A stretch of 64,000 bases of DNA from Echinometra lucunter. Lineage: Eukaryota > Echinodermata > Echinoidea > Camarodonta > Echinometridae. The stretch is from NCBI GenBank assembly GCA_029962745.1, contig CM057158.1, positions 1,459,166 through 1,523,165 on the forward strand, in the 5' to 3' direction. The notes below the pieces were generated by a model that searched no databases, had not been told where the DNA came from, and saw nothing but the letters and a program-made list of their open reading frames with translations. Position numbers and translations under genes: made by a program. Numbering within the stretch: the stretch's first letter is position 1; each line of letters starts with the position of its first letter. Of the stretch, positions 53,101 through 64,000 are shown piece by piece.

Positions 53101-55758
53101 TCAAGTTGATACTATCTTCTTAGACTTCCAAAAGGCCTTTGATAGAGTGCCCCATGAACGTCTTGGCATCAAGCTCCAGCATTACGGCATCAAAGGTGAC
53201 ACTCTCAACTGGATAATGGCTTTTCTTTCAGACAGGAAGCAGTCTGTAGTTGTTAACGGCAAACAGTCTTCATGGAGGGATGTCTCCTCTGGTGTCCCCC
53301 AAGGCTCGGTCATCGGTCCGACTCTCTTCCTTCTCTTCATTAACGACATCCAAGATAACATCAAATCCTCTCTTCGGCTGTTTGCTGATGACTGTGTCGT
53401 CTACAGAGAGATTGTGACTGATGAAGACTTTCACATCCTACAGCAAGATCTACTACAGCTGTCATCCTGGTCTGCTACATGGCAAATGAAATTTAATGTC
53501 AAGAAATGTGCTGTACTTTCCATCACACGTAAACGCTCTCCTCGCACCTATGATTATTTTCTTGACTCCGATGCAATACCTAGAGCCAATAACTACAAAT
53601 ACCTGGGAGTGACAGTGACTACAGATCTGCGTTGGAATCTTCACTGCCAGGACATCAGGCGAAAGGCCAGTCGTACACTGGGCCTCATCCGCAGAACTCT
53701 ATCACCGTGTTCCAAAAAGGTTAAGGCCAGGGCATATACTGCGTTAGTCCGTCCTCAACTGGAGTACGCTTCTGAGGCATGGAATCCGCACACTGTTACA
53801 GCTGTTGAATCACTGGAACAAGTACAAAGATCTGCGGCCCGATTCGTTCATTGTGACTTCAGGAGAACAACATCCTCCTCAGCCTTGGTCTCCACCCTTG
53901 GATGGAACAGCCTCCACACTCGTCGGCTCTTAGCACAATGCTCCCTTTTCACCGGATGCACCATCAACTGGTTCGCGTGCCTTGCCACAGGTCATTTCTC
54001 CAGCAACCTACTATGGTAGGCACGACCATATAGCTAAATATGCCATACCTAAAGCTACAATAGACACATACAAATATGCAATGTTCCCTAGGACAGTACG
54101 GATATGGAACAGATTACCAGGACATGTCATTCTCCATGGAAACCCAACTACGTTCAGAGAGGCTGCACTACCTATCATCAGCATGATGCAGCCTCCTGTT
54201 GGGTCCCACATGCTATAAATGGACCAATGCATGTTTTTACTCGCACCCCTGCATGCTCATTTTTATTGTATATATGTGAGCCAACCCAAATCCTGCACCT
54301 TGTCACCTCCATTGGCACACGACATTATTGACATCCCAGTATAGCTTCCAAGGAGCTGCGTTTTGGGATTATTGCGACAAGTAACAAGTAACAAATAAGA
54401 GGCTAACGACGACTGTTACTAGAGACATAGACCGAAGTGTTCTGTCTCTAACAGTCGTCGTTAGCCTCGTATTTTGGTAGGGTCGGCACTTCTCCTTTTT
54501 AGAGACAGAAGCGACCCAGTGTGTTGTGCATGCAATCTCATTGTCATGGGCACGACAATGAAAAACTACCTCAAATTAGCTTTTTTCCACCTTTATTCAT
54601 GAATGTAAAAATATAATTACATAGTACAGAGTAGAAATATACAATGTAGCTTACCGATTTTATGTTTGATTCCTTTTAACTCTCCATTTTCAGGTAAATC
54701 CAGGGTCCTAACGTTAGGTCCTCTCGGTTGAGAGAACTTGCAGCAGCCAACCTATCTCTGTACATGTTCGCCTCCGCGCTTTTCGCAGGGAGATCAACAA
54801 ATTCGCTACTCCTCGCATTTCAACCGGCCGTATTCAAACGTTCGACCACGTACGTACGTTTGGGCATATACGTACGAACGATGTTTTTGTTGTTGTTGTT
54901 TTGTATTGGTCGCTCGTTAATACGGTTGAAATGCGAGTCGCAAATTCGCTGATCTCCCTGCGAAAAGGGCGGAGGCGAACATGTACAGAGATATAGGTTG
55001 GCTGCTGCAAGATTTTCAACCGAGAGGACCTAACGTTAGGACCCTGGATTTACCTGAAAATGGAGAGTTAAAAGGAATCAAACATAAAATCGGTAAGCTA
55101 CATTGTATATTTCTACTCTGTACTATGTAATTATATTTTTACATTCATGAATAAAGGTGGAAAAAAGCTAATTTGAGGTAGTTTTTCATTGTCGTGCCCA
55201 TGACAATGAGATTGCATGCACAACGCACTGGGTCGCTTCTGTCTCTAAAAAGGAGGAGTGCCGACCCTACCAAAATACGAGGCTAACGACGAGTTAGAGA
55301 CAGAACACTTCGGTCTACTAGAGACAGAACACTGCACTTCGGTCTAGAATACACATTGCTTGTGCATGCATGAAGTGCAGTGCACACTAGCATTAGCTGT
55401 CGCGGCACAGAAGTTCAAGTGGGAATTCAGACGAGTGTAGCTGTATCCTTATGAGTATGACGCTGTGGATACAACATACAACCACACGCGTGTGGCCGTA
55501 ATGGCGTAAGGTAAAGACACACGCGTGTGGCTGTATACACTGCCTTCATGAAACGCGCCCCAGGTCTACAGGCGTACGCGGCGATGACAACCGCTCACGT
55601 AATGAAGCCGTAAGACCTAGATGATGTAGATTTATCCAGATACATACCTGAGCAAGATCCTCATTTTCCCACACACCAGATTTGCTCCTTATATCTGGAG
55701 TAACTTCTTCCACTATTTCCAAGGCAAGAGGGTCAATATCGCTCTCAGCTATAGGCAT
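44198..55758 (-). CDS. WDR88: WDR88 orthologue (WD repeat domain 88), complete, nine exons
   Basis: Exons: 55758-55648, 49777-49667, 49107-48958, 48370-48232, 47563-47437, 46459-46275, 45855-45773, 45235-45074 and 44329-44198. All phases agree and all borders are GT-AG, giving 399 aa. Residues 1-37 (IDPLALE) match the WDR88 start. About seven WD repeats follow; clear ones contain TSSDDKTCVLW, SACWDKHVRVWD, TSMDKTIKLWD, TGSWDKILQVWD, SGSYDHTVVVWD and SSSRDKTVRLW, and the third (residues 125-170) is degenerate. The last exon encodes a CDECGKPFSI...LCVFC zinc-ribbon-like tail, which is also the WDR88 ending. Function is unstudied; WD propellers are protein-binding scaffolds. Intron 1 (5.9 kb) is full of transposon DNA. 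Confidence 0.93.
49836..49939. repeat. (AATCC)n pentanucleotide array
   Basis: About twenty AATCC units occur in WDR88 intron 1, just upstream of exon 2. Read on the minus strand they give an artefactual open frame of repeating DWIGL. Confidence 0.95.
50589..50650. repeat. Three near-tandem palindromes TTCTTGATATCAAGAA
   Basis: The 16-base palindrome TTCTTGATATCAAGAA occurs twice exactly and once with one base missing, within 62 bases. The spacers are short and AT-rich. It lies about 40 bases before the foldback unit in WDR88 intron 1. Confidence 0.8.
50688..55318. mobile_element. Three-copy foldback unit of about 380 bp, interrupted by a LINE
   Basis: One unit occurs three times: direct at 50688-51054 (its tail resuming at 54399-54418), inverted at 54449-54840, and direct at 54918-55318. 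Shared landmarks are GGTTGAAATGC, GCGGAGGCGAAC, GACCTAACGTTAGGACCCTG, CATTGTCGTGCCCA and AGTGCCGACCCTACC. The first and second copies meet tail to tail at a perfect 20-base inverted repeat (54399-54418 and 54449-54468). The second and third meet head to head with a 77-base spacer. All lie in WDR88 intron 1. Confidence 0.8.
51055..54397 (+). mobile_element. CR1/L2-like LINE, 5' truncated, nearly intact ORF2
   Basis: One frame from 51055 to 54019 carries the second half of a PHD-type zinc finger (CDTCNYWCHISC...CFQC), an APE endonuclease (LNCNGLKG, GGGVFI, AGDFNHPDIDW, SDHHLL), and a reverse transcriptase (YRPISLTCI, FLDFQKAFDRVPHERL, SSGVPQGSVIGP, FADDCVVY). The C-terminal part continues as YYGRHDHIAKYAIP, RIWNRLPGH after two one-base frame changes between 53945 and 53982. 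The 3' end is a short tail of CAAGTAA units at about 54376-54397. The first CxxC pair of the PHD finger is missing. It is inserted in copy one of the foldback unit, antisense to WDR88. Confidence 0.88.
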
Positions 55759-56012
55759 TTTAGAGCTTACTTTGGCAAAATTTGGGTTAAATTTCAGACG
55801 AAATATTACTGGCCTCGCTCATGGAACCAAGATTTGTAAGTTAACAAAATGATCTTTTACAAAAAAATAAAAAAGAAAAATACCTAATTAATTTTTTTGA
55901 CTATAAAAAATTATTTGATTATCTTTAATGGTAGTGAAACATTTATTTTATATCTATATTTTAGATAAAAAATTTCTTGAAAATTATGACATAGCAACAA
56001 AAAAGCGTCAAA
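55759..56012. promoter_or_regulatory. Shared intergenic region between WDR88 and LRRC69 start codons
   Basis: Only 254 bases separate the two ATGs, which diverge. The stretch is strongly AT-rich on the LRRC69 side (TATATCTATATTTTAGAT). A single promoter firing both ways is likely from the spacing alone. No transcription-factor site was firmly identified. Confidence 0.6.
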
Positions 56013-59000
56013 ATGGCCGACACTTTGGTTCTGAGAGCTCTGAAAGGACAGCCTCAAACATTAAATCTTTCGAGTAAAAACCTGAGTAGTGTACCAAAGG
56101 CGGTTGGGAAGCTGTACAGACTTCAAAATTTGCAACTTAAAAACAACAAAATTGCCAAATTGCCGAAAGAATTTACATGTTTGAACACGGTAAGTGTTTG
56201 CATGGCCCCACACGCTGAAAATTTTGTCTTCGAACATGTGGAAGTTGTTCACCACAATGACCACTCACCTCACTTTGGTTGGTGGGGAAGGGCACCCTTA
56301 GGGCCTTAGGCCTAGGTCAAAACGGCGATTTGAATAGAGAAACTAATTGCCGACGCGAACGCGAAATAAATTCACTTAGATCTTCTATAAGAGAGAAGAA
56401 AAGTTTTGATTTTACTTACCAGCAATGTTCCTGAGCCTGAGGCTCTCAATTTCCCCCTTTCTCCTTTTGAACTGAAAATGGTGAATTTTAAGAAGAAAAC
56501 TGATGCTTATCAGAATCGTAGGTTGACAGCTTTCCGTCGAGTAACCAATAGAAAAGCATGCGGTGTAATGTCTACTGGAATTGTCACTTCTGCGGTACCA
56601 GGTCAATTCATTGAATTAGTACACTATGACTCACTCAGGGAGCCTATGGTGAGCTGTGCAAATTTATGTGAAATGCTGCCCTCTATAGTTGCAGATAGAA
56701 ATCACTAAAATAATCAACAAATTCTTGGAAAATGTTTGCTTTTTACACCCAGTATGATAACATATCCTATTTTCATTCCATTCCTTCAATTGGATCTAAA
56801 TTATCTTCATCAAATGAATTTTGAGAAATCTTTTTCTGATCACTGCTCTTGTTCCTCTGTCCCAGAAATGTGACAGAGAACACTACTTTTCTATTGTCAG
56901 CAATTTCCACTGTACAGGCCTAATTCAGTGCAAGGTTATCTGATGATAACCTGACATTCGTGCAAGTGACTATGACTATGAGTGGGGAAGGGGTGATGGG
57001 CTGGGAGGTTAATAGTTAGGGTCTAGGCCTATTTCTAAATGTAGTCTATGTGAAGGTTTACCTGTAATTATGGTGGAATGTGATATACGTCTAATTTTGT
57101 TCATGTCAATTATTTGAAATTTTTGTATGAAATGTTTAAATGTCATTTGTGATTTTGTTGAGAGGAAAGAAATAAAAACTTGTAAAAAAATTGTTCAAGG
57201 AGAGATTATTGAATATTACTTAGTGAGAATGCTTGCTCCACTCAGAAAGAGAGGTAAGAAGTTGAGAACAGGATCCAAGGAAAGGGAGTTTGGTGAATTA
57301 AGCATTTGGCCTGCTTGTCATACTTTTTTTTGTTCTTCTAGGTCTAATTCTAGTTCATTATTTTTCTAACATTCAGTGGACCTAAGTAACTTATCTAATA
57401 CAACCTTGCTGGCTTGCATTTCATCTAAGTGTAACGTAGTATGTAGGATGGGGGGGGGGGGGGGGCGGGACAGGGGTTGTGTGTCTGGACACTTAAAAAA
57501 ATTGAAGCCTTCTCTTTTGTCTTTAGATTCTGTCTTGATACAAAACCTGTCCGGACACACAACATCTGGGTACCAGATGTTGCGTGTCTAGATTTTAAAC
57601 AGCCATTTAAAGAAACAAGCAAATTCTTAAATTTTCTAGCACTTGTGTTTGACAATATTATAGATATTATAGAGAACAAATATTGACGATGATATGTGCT
57701 ATTTAATGAATAGTTTTTGAGGCCAAAGAGAAGGCTTCAAGCGTGCGGACACAAGACCCCCCATCCTAGTCAAGTTTTTTAATCTAGTCTAGAGCTAGAC
57801 TAGCCTAGTAGCCGTAGGTAAAAAAAGAAATTTACTAACATTATGTGAAGGTCGTAATGTTGGCTTTATTGAATGTTAGAAAAATTATAAAATGGAAGAA
57901 ATAACATTGAAAAATTTACAAATTTTATTGATGATGGAGTAAGTGTAGCGAAAGAGAGAGGGATAGACTTTCTTGAGCTTATGCCCCCCCCCCCTGTTAT
58001 TCCATACCCTAACCCTAATCCTAATCCCTTGGTGGGGGGCCATAATTTTTTTTTTTTTCTTAGAGAAAGGAAGTTAACTTTGATTTATTCTTAGTGTGTT
58101 TTTTTTTTTAATTGTTTCTTTTTTTTTTTTGGGGGGGGGTGTATTTTTGCTTGTTCAGAATTCCCCAGACCATCCCAATGGTCCCTTTCACCCATTGATT
58201 TTTGGCAAGCAGAGGCCAGCTTATATCCACACGGGAACATTATGTAGGGCTGTGACTGACTAAATTTCTGCAGCAGTTGACCTCTTTTGTTGAAGATAGT
58301 GACTTGAAGATCCCACAATAGTCAGCAAAATTCTAAGAAAATATTCGCTTTTTGCATCATAGCTGATGATAAAATGACTTATTTCTATCTAATTAATGCA
58401 GTTGGATTTCAATCACCTTCATCACATGAAATTTTCAGATTTTTTTTTTTTTGTGATGGGGGATCTTCCTCCTCTGAAGCTCACACATAAGCTCAAGAAC
58501 ATTACTTGCTTATTGCTGGCAATTACCGCCATATAGATCAATGTGACATTAATATAACCTTGTAGTGGTATGAGTGGCTTGTATCTAAGATTAGATTCAT
58601 ATTTACTCTGCTTGCTTTGCATATTTTGTTCCTTTTTCTCATTTAAATCTGAGCACATGTAAAAGGAGTTTTAAGAATATGGAGTCAGAGATTGCCCAAA
58701 TAGTAGATCTACTCTACTTATAAGTTTTTTAAATGAAGTCCCCATTCATTTGAGTACCTTTTGGTCATTATTTTTCAGCTTGTTGCACTAAATCTTGGAA
58801 ATAACTGCATTGAAGAGATACCGGATGAACTCAGCTCATTACATTCTTTAGAAGTTCTTCATCTATTCAACAACAAAATACAGAATATTGAATCCAAGGT
58901 TTTAGGTAAGTGTTCAATCAGGCCTGAGATTATTCAGGTAGTATTTTACAAAGTATTTAAAACTGACTTTTCATCAGCAGAAGGAAAGTTCTTTATGATA

Positions 59001-61437
59001 TCTCTCAGTAATGTGATAGGGACAGATCCTATAGACATTTTCATTAGTTTTATTGTTTTGGACAGATGTTCATTTTTAAATAGCAGTCTCTGTCCAGTTA
59101 TGGTTGAGTATTCTTTGTACCTTCTATTATGTGCAATTCTTTTTTTTGTAGAAAAAAAAAAAAAAAGGTAACATGTGCATGATAAAATAATGACTGACAA
59201 GAAATATTTTTATTTCTCCTCTTTTCTCTTCTCTTTTTTTTTTTTTCTTATTTGTGTTTTTCATTTCAGGAAGCTTAAGACACCTTAAACTTTTAAACCT
59301 AAACAACAACCAAATCAAATCTCTTCCTGTGTCTATGAACAAGTAAGTATCAACCCATGGTGGTTTGTTTTTGTTATTAGATTTTGTCTTGCTTTGATTT
59401 TGACCACCAGTAGTTTTCATTTGATTGCATTTCCAAATGACCCAAAAGTACTCAATTCTTTTCTCTTTTTTTTTTTTTTTTTGGAGGGGGAGGGGGATGG
59501 CATTTTTTCTAAACAGGTATACATTTCCTTGGTCTTTCATATTTTTAAACTCTGCATTATTTGAAATAGAGTAGAGGGTTTTTTTGTTTTGATGAATTTC
59601 TCATCTTATTTGTGAGTACAAAAGTGAAGAAGAAAGAAGAAGAAGAAGAAGAAAAAAAAAGAAGATTCTGCCATACCAGTCTTAGCTAATTGTATAGTGA
59701 TATGACTACAATTGTTAATTAGTTTATAGACCAGACTCGGTGCTCTTTCCCCACGTTTCTTGAAGAAAGATAGACAGCCTTTCTGCAAATAGCCATTGGA
59801 TTGTATAAAGAATTAAACTTTATTCAACATTATTAATTGAATGAAATTGATTGCTCATCCCATGCAGGCTAATCAACCTTGAATACTTAAGTGTAGATGG
59901 AAACCAACTGAGCAGCCTCCCTGGTGAAATCTGTGCTCTAAGTCATATGGTGGAGCTACATGCTGCTAATAACCAGCTGACATCACTACCAATGGAATTG
60001 GGGTTCTTGGTGAAACTCAAGAAGTTTCATGTCCAGCAGAACAGAATCAAAGAGCTACCTGAAGGCATGGGAAAGCTTAGGAATCTGGAAGTTATAGATG
60101 TTGCAGCTAATGAGTTGCGTATCTTTCCCACTGAGGTTGGTATGAATAAAATGGATTATCCTCTTATCTTAACTCGCTAAGCATGATTTGAATTCAGTAT
60201 AACACACATCTTCTGTCAGGGAAAAAAATACACGGGGCTCGGGTGAATTAGCCCCTGAAACGCCAAAAGAGCCCTGGAAAACTAAAAAAGAGCCCCTGAA
60301 ATTCTCATAGGGTCCAATGTAAACTGTAATACAGTGTAGAAAATTTGGGTGGGTGGGCTCAAAGAGTAGCCCCAGAAAAAAAAAAATTAATTTTTTCCGT
60401 TTTCCGTAGACCCTAGCTTGAGTCATCTTGGGCTTAGTATTCAGTGGGGGAAAATGAACCTGTAACCTGTTGCACAGAAGTTTACTGTAATAAAAACCAA
60501 TGTACAGTCCTCCATAATTTTGCACCATAAGACATTTAGGGGCTGACAGTAGATGAACTTTAACCTCGACTGTTTCAGACAGAGATATTTTTTAGTAGCT
60601 TCAGTAATGGCTTCTTTGCTCACTGCCCCTTAGAAAAAGTTTGTTGTTTTTGTTTTGTTTTGATTGGGTATGTGGCAATATTGTCATGGTATGAGATTCA
60701 CTGACAAGTAAATCATACCATTGATTCCTTCAAATGAAAACAATGAACAGAAGGATATCATATCATCAATTTCTCACTTATTCTCATTTCAGTTACACAA
60801 GCTGCCTCTTAAAGAGCTTTACTGTGAAGAGAACCCCCTTCTGGACAAGATTCCTGTTCAGTCTATCCAAGAAGATGAGGTTCTCACACTCAAGGTATCA
60901 TTTGAAGCTTTTCTTATACCATGTGTAAGACTTCTGAGATTAAAACAAGCAAAAATAGATTATAGTGATATCCATTACAGTGTGTATTTTATTCCATTTT
61001 CTGTTTATCTTGCTTCTTTTTTACCTTTCTTCATTCCAGTGAATTGATATTATGTTTGACTTACTATATAATGCACATAAGGATGACATTCTGATCGTTT
61101 TCCCATTACTACTAGGGTCTGACAGAAAAGAGGGTATTTAACGGTGTATATTTCCATTGCAATAGAGCTCTTTGCGTGACTATCAATCTATTCTAAAGGT
61201 GTAAAGATTTTAGGATATTGCCTCATGTATCATATATTGTTTGTTCAAAGAGCAAAAGGTATTTTCAGTTTTCACTCAATAACATTTCAGTCAGGTATGG
61301 TCATCTTCAGTTGGAACCTTCAAGACAAGCTCCTCTCTTCACGTTTCTGAACAGAATTAATTGAATTTGATTGCTTTTTCTCTTGTTTATTTGTAGGAAA
61401 TCACAGCGAGATATGTCATGAAGCAACTGAAAGACAG
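56013..61437 (+). CDS. LRRC69: LRRC69 orthologue (leucine-rich repeat-containing 69), first six exons
   Basis: Exons: 56013-56189, 58779-58905, 59270-59342, 59868-60135, 60793-60894 and 61397-61437, all in phase, giving 262 codons plus two bases. The protein begins MADTLVLRALKGQPQTLNLS and carries about nine 23-residue leucine-rich repeats (LVALNLGNNCIEEIPDEL; LKLLNLNNNQIKSLP; LEYLSVDGNQLSSLP; LEVIDVAANELRIFP). The segment LPLKELYCEENPLL then EITARYVMKQL matches the distinctive end of the LRR block in LRRC69 (YCEGNPL, EITSRFVMNQL). Human LRRC69 is about 347 aa, so a final cysteine-containing part is still missing. The exon 4 donor GTTGGT is weak but gives the right length. Biological role is unknown; LRR solenoids bind proteins. 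Confidence 0.92.
56190..57440. other. LRRC69 intron 1, 5' part
   Basis: Non-coding. Short open frames at 56406-56708 and 57127-57369 show no recognised domain, no homology I know and no splice context, so I treat this as intron. Confidence 0.6.
57446..57766. mobile_element. 321-bp TA-flanked MITE with G-run termini
   Basis: The left end GGATGGGGGG and the right end CCCCCCATCC are flanked by TA. Farther in, TTGAAGCCTTCTCTTTTG is mirrored by CAAAGAGAAGGCTTCAA, and GTGTGTCTGGAC by GTGCGGACAC. A second internal inverted repeat surrounds CATCTGGGTACCAGATG. It lies in LRRC69 intron 1 and encodes nothing. Confidence 0.7.
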
Positions 61438-64000
61438 GTATGTAATTACAAAATAGATAAAAGATACAATAGTCTATCAGGTCAGCAGAGTCTGCTTGTT
61501 TCCATTCAATAATTTGGGCCGTTTGTAATATTGCTCTCAAATTTAAATTTGTACCGGTAAATACTTCTCTGTTGATTTGTCAACTTCTGTAAACTTGTGT
61601 CAACTTTAATTTCAGTAATTGTTGGAAGAAAAAATGTATTGAAGAAAACAAAATGATTTTAAAGACATGAGGAAAATATGTACTTACTGTACATATTTCC
61701 TTTCCAATAGATATATTATATCAATTATTGCACATTTGTAGTATGTGTAGCAAAAACATTTATAATTTTAAGTTCATGAATAACTGATACTTATGCCCAT
61801 TTTAAAGTTGATTTGATTTATAATGACATTAGAATGAGTAACTGGGATTTAAAAGTGCTACTTACAAAAAGCATAATGATGCTAACCAGTACCATTATTT
61901 TTTTTTGCATGCTGAAATGTAAAGGCATAATGATGCTAACCACTACCATTATTTTTTGCATGCTGAAACGTAAAGACGTAGATTGGTGAAGGTTGGTGGC
62001 AAGTTATTTTATGAAGAAAATCCAGCGTAAGTTTGTGCACTAATGTCCTTCATTGCTGGCATAATAAAGTTTGCAGTGAATAGTAGAGTTAGACCCTATT
62101 CAGTTTAATACACAAACATATAGTATTGGTACTCTTGAGATTGTAAAGTTTTGAACAGCACAATGATTTGTTCCATAGTAAAAGTATTTCTTTATTTGAG
62201 TTAGAACGAGAAGGAAGGTACATTTGACCTGTATCATGACCTCCATTGCATGCAGACTAACATTTCATATCTTGTTATCCTTTGTGAACAGGTTTAAGCA
62301 TAACAAGTAAACATGTACATGTACACTTAACATTTAAAGAAAAGTAGTAGGTGGAGATGGTGTGCAATATTAGGTATACTTGTAATTATTTTCCAAAGGA
62401 ATGTTCATCTCAGGAGTACCAAATCAAATGCACAAATTGATCTGTTTTATCTCTTCACCACAGGAGTAAATTTATCTCTTCTTTTAAAGCATTAATCTTT
62501 CCTATGAATCTCTTGAGATAACTAGCTTTTTCGTTGAAGAAATCATGTGGTATTAGAAAATGTTGATATCAGTAATGCTTTATATATCTCTTAAAATTCA
62601 TATAAAAAAAGGACTTAGAAAGAAGTAGAAGAAAAGTTATAATTGATACTATTCCTCGTAATAATGATAATGATAACAATATTCTGGATTTTTATAGCAC
62701 CTGATGCATCACTCATAAGATTGTTGGAAGCATCACAATTTAACTTTGATTCTTTTACAACTCGTATGATTAAAACATTAGAATAGTTGATAATAATCAG
62801 TGATTGATTCATAATGTCCTTTTTTACAGTATAACATATGATTGTATTTTCAATGTAATTCATTACATAGGAATCCAAGACTCATTACTAAGAGTGTTCA
62901 GAAGTATTCTAGAATTATATCTACATTGCTTTATTAGTGTATTTAAGAATGACCATATACTTGAATAAGTTAGGCTAACCATAAATGCACAATTAGTGTT
63001 TTTGTGAAAAATCATGCAATTAATTCATCATTTCATCAAGTAACTTTTCATATATATTTTGATTATGTCATTATTAGATTGAACATTTGATAACACACTA
63101 ATAGTAATTAACTTCATGACTATTATCATGTGAGTTATTAATGTGTAATCCACTGTTCTGAATATTATTACTTTTCCCTAACAAAGTTGAGAGCTATATC
63201 AACAATTGATAATGTCACTAGCACATAATGAATTTCGAAAAACATTATTTTTTGTCACCTTTATTAACATTATATCTGTACAAACCAAAGGTTGTATCAC
63301 ATCTTGGTAATAATTTATTTCTTTTAAGCTTGTAAAATTCAAGTACTTTTGTTTCACAGAATCTGATAATACATGGTGTGATATTTTTTTTTCTCTGCTT
63401 TTCAAAAAAACCTGCTTTATGATTTTCTTGCGATATTCTCTCAAGAATTTAGCTAGAAATGTCAATTTCGCAACTTCAGATGTTGTGGAAATGCTTAATT
63501 GGGATCATGGTGCAGGTTTACTGTTTGCCTCTTACAGGTGTATGTAAACAATTGACAATTGTAATTCATTAGAAGTTTTTGGAGGAAAATGTTGACAGTG
63601 ATATTTTCAAAAGGTTGGATATGAATGATTATGGATTAAATATTGGTCAAGAACGGTATGTTATTCCACCAAAGACTTTGGCTTTAGGTTGATTAATAGA
63701 GGTTCACTGTGAACTAGAAAGGATTATGGGATCGTTGTGATATTTTTCATCATTCTTACACCTTATCTTTATGCCTTTTGACTTCCTTCAGTTTTCTCTG
63801 ACATTCATTCTTCAGATTTTAATTTTTGAAAATTGATTTTTTATTATTCTTTTCACTAAATCTTTATTTCTAAAAGATATATTCATTTTTGGCTTAATCT
63901 TAATAACCATTTGCCACAAAATTCACAATTTTACTGCAAATTTGATGATGAATGCAAGATCTGACAAAGACACATAAAACTACCATGTATAAAGATGTTC
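61438..64000. other. LRRC69 intron(s), 3' exons not identified with confidence
   Basis: AT-rich sequence. A roughly 53-base segment (GCATAATGATGCTAACCA...) is tandemly duplicated at 61872-61977. A weak exon candidate at 61977-62027 has a correct incoming phase, an open frame ending EENPA and a GTAAGT donor, but its acceptor context is poor. The expected cysteine-containing end of LRRC69 was not found, so it probably lies to the right. Confidence 0.4.

Noticed and set aside
55985..56000. RFX X-box-like half site (ATAGCAAC) upstream of LRRC69
   Set aside because: Only one half of the palindromic consensus is present, which is not enough to claim a ciliary-gene promoter.
56406..56708. 100-codon plus-strand frame in LRRC69 intron 1
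   Set aside because: There is no recognisable domain, no homology I know, and it cannot be spliced into LRRC69 without breaking the LRR register.

Overview
The window reads as one stretch of an echinoderm nuclear genome, most probably a sea urchin. The reasons are a Toll-like receptor encoded in a single coding exon (the type hugely expanded in sea urchins), small exons in long AT-rich introns with GT-AG borders, and a dense load of LINE, SINE, foldback and hAT-like elements, many with long G or C runs. The species assignment is inference. Four host protein-coding genes are supported; nearly everything else is intron or repeat.

Layout. 297-35669 (minus): the first five coding exons (410 codons) of a CLCA-family gene. 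It runs leftward past position 1. Its 22-kb third intron carries, on the opposite strand, a Toll-like receptor gene (22559-25169, one frameshift) and a decayed RNase H-bearing LINE (7972-11543 lies between exons 3 and 4). 35670-44197 is intergenic and repeat-rich, including a 2.2-kb hAT-like element inserted into an older foldback element. 44198-55758 (minus): a complete nine-exon WDR88 orthologue (399 aa). Its 5.9-kb first intron holds a three-copy foldback unit split by a CR1/L2-like LINE. 56013-61437 (plus): the first six exons of LRRC69, head-to-head with WDR88 across 254 bp; its 3' part lies beyond what I can trace, probably past the right edge.

How the parts relate. CLCA proteins are secreted or membrane-shed proteins with a metalloprotease-like N domain and a VWA domain. 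In this copy the HExxH zinc-protease motif is replaced by RQFAK while the VWA metal site is kept, so it looks like a non-catalytic family member. The TLR has a complete leader, LRR, transmembrane and TIR layout but needs one frame correction and lacks the usual BB-loop proline. WDR88 and LRRC69 share one short intergenic region and may share a promoter.

Mobile DNA is the other story. I found several complete non-autonomous elements by matching target-site duplications by eye: 630-4719 (8-bp CTTATACC, termini made of tandem word arrays), 18985-20268 (CCCACTGA) containing 19375-19662 (TGGGAGTG), 36964-39206 (CTAAGTGG) containing 38600-39022 (CTTTAAAC), 28714-29045 (AGTTAAGG), and TA-flanked 41043-42084 and 57446-57766. 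These explain many of the poly-G/poly-C runs. No bacterial or CRISPR features are present.
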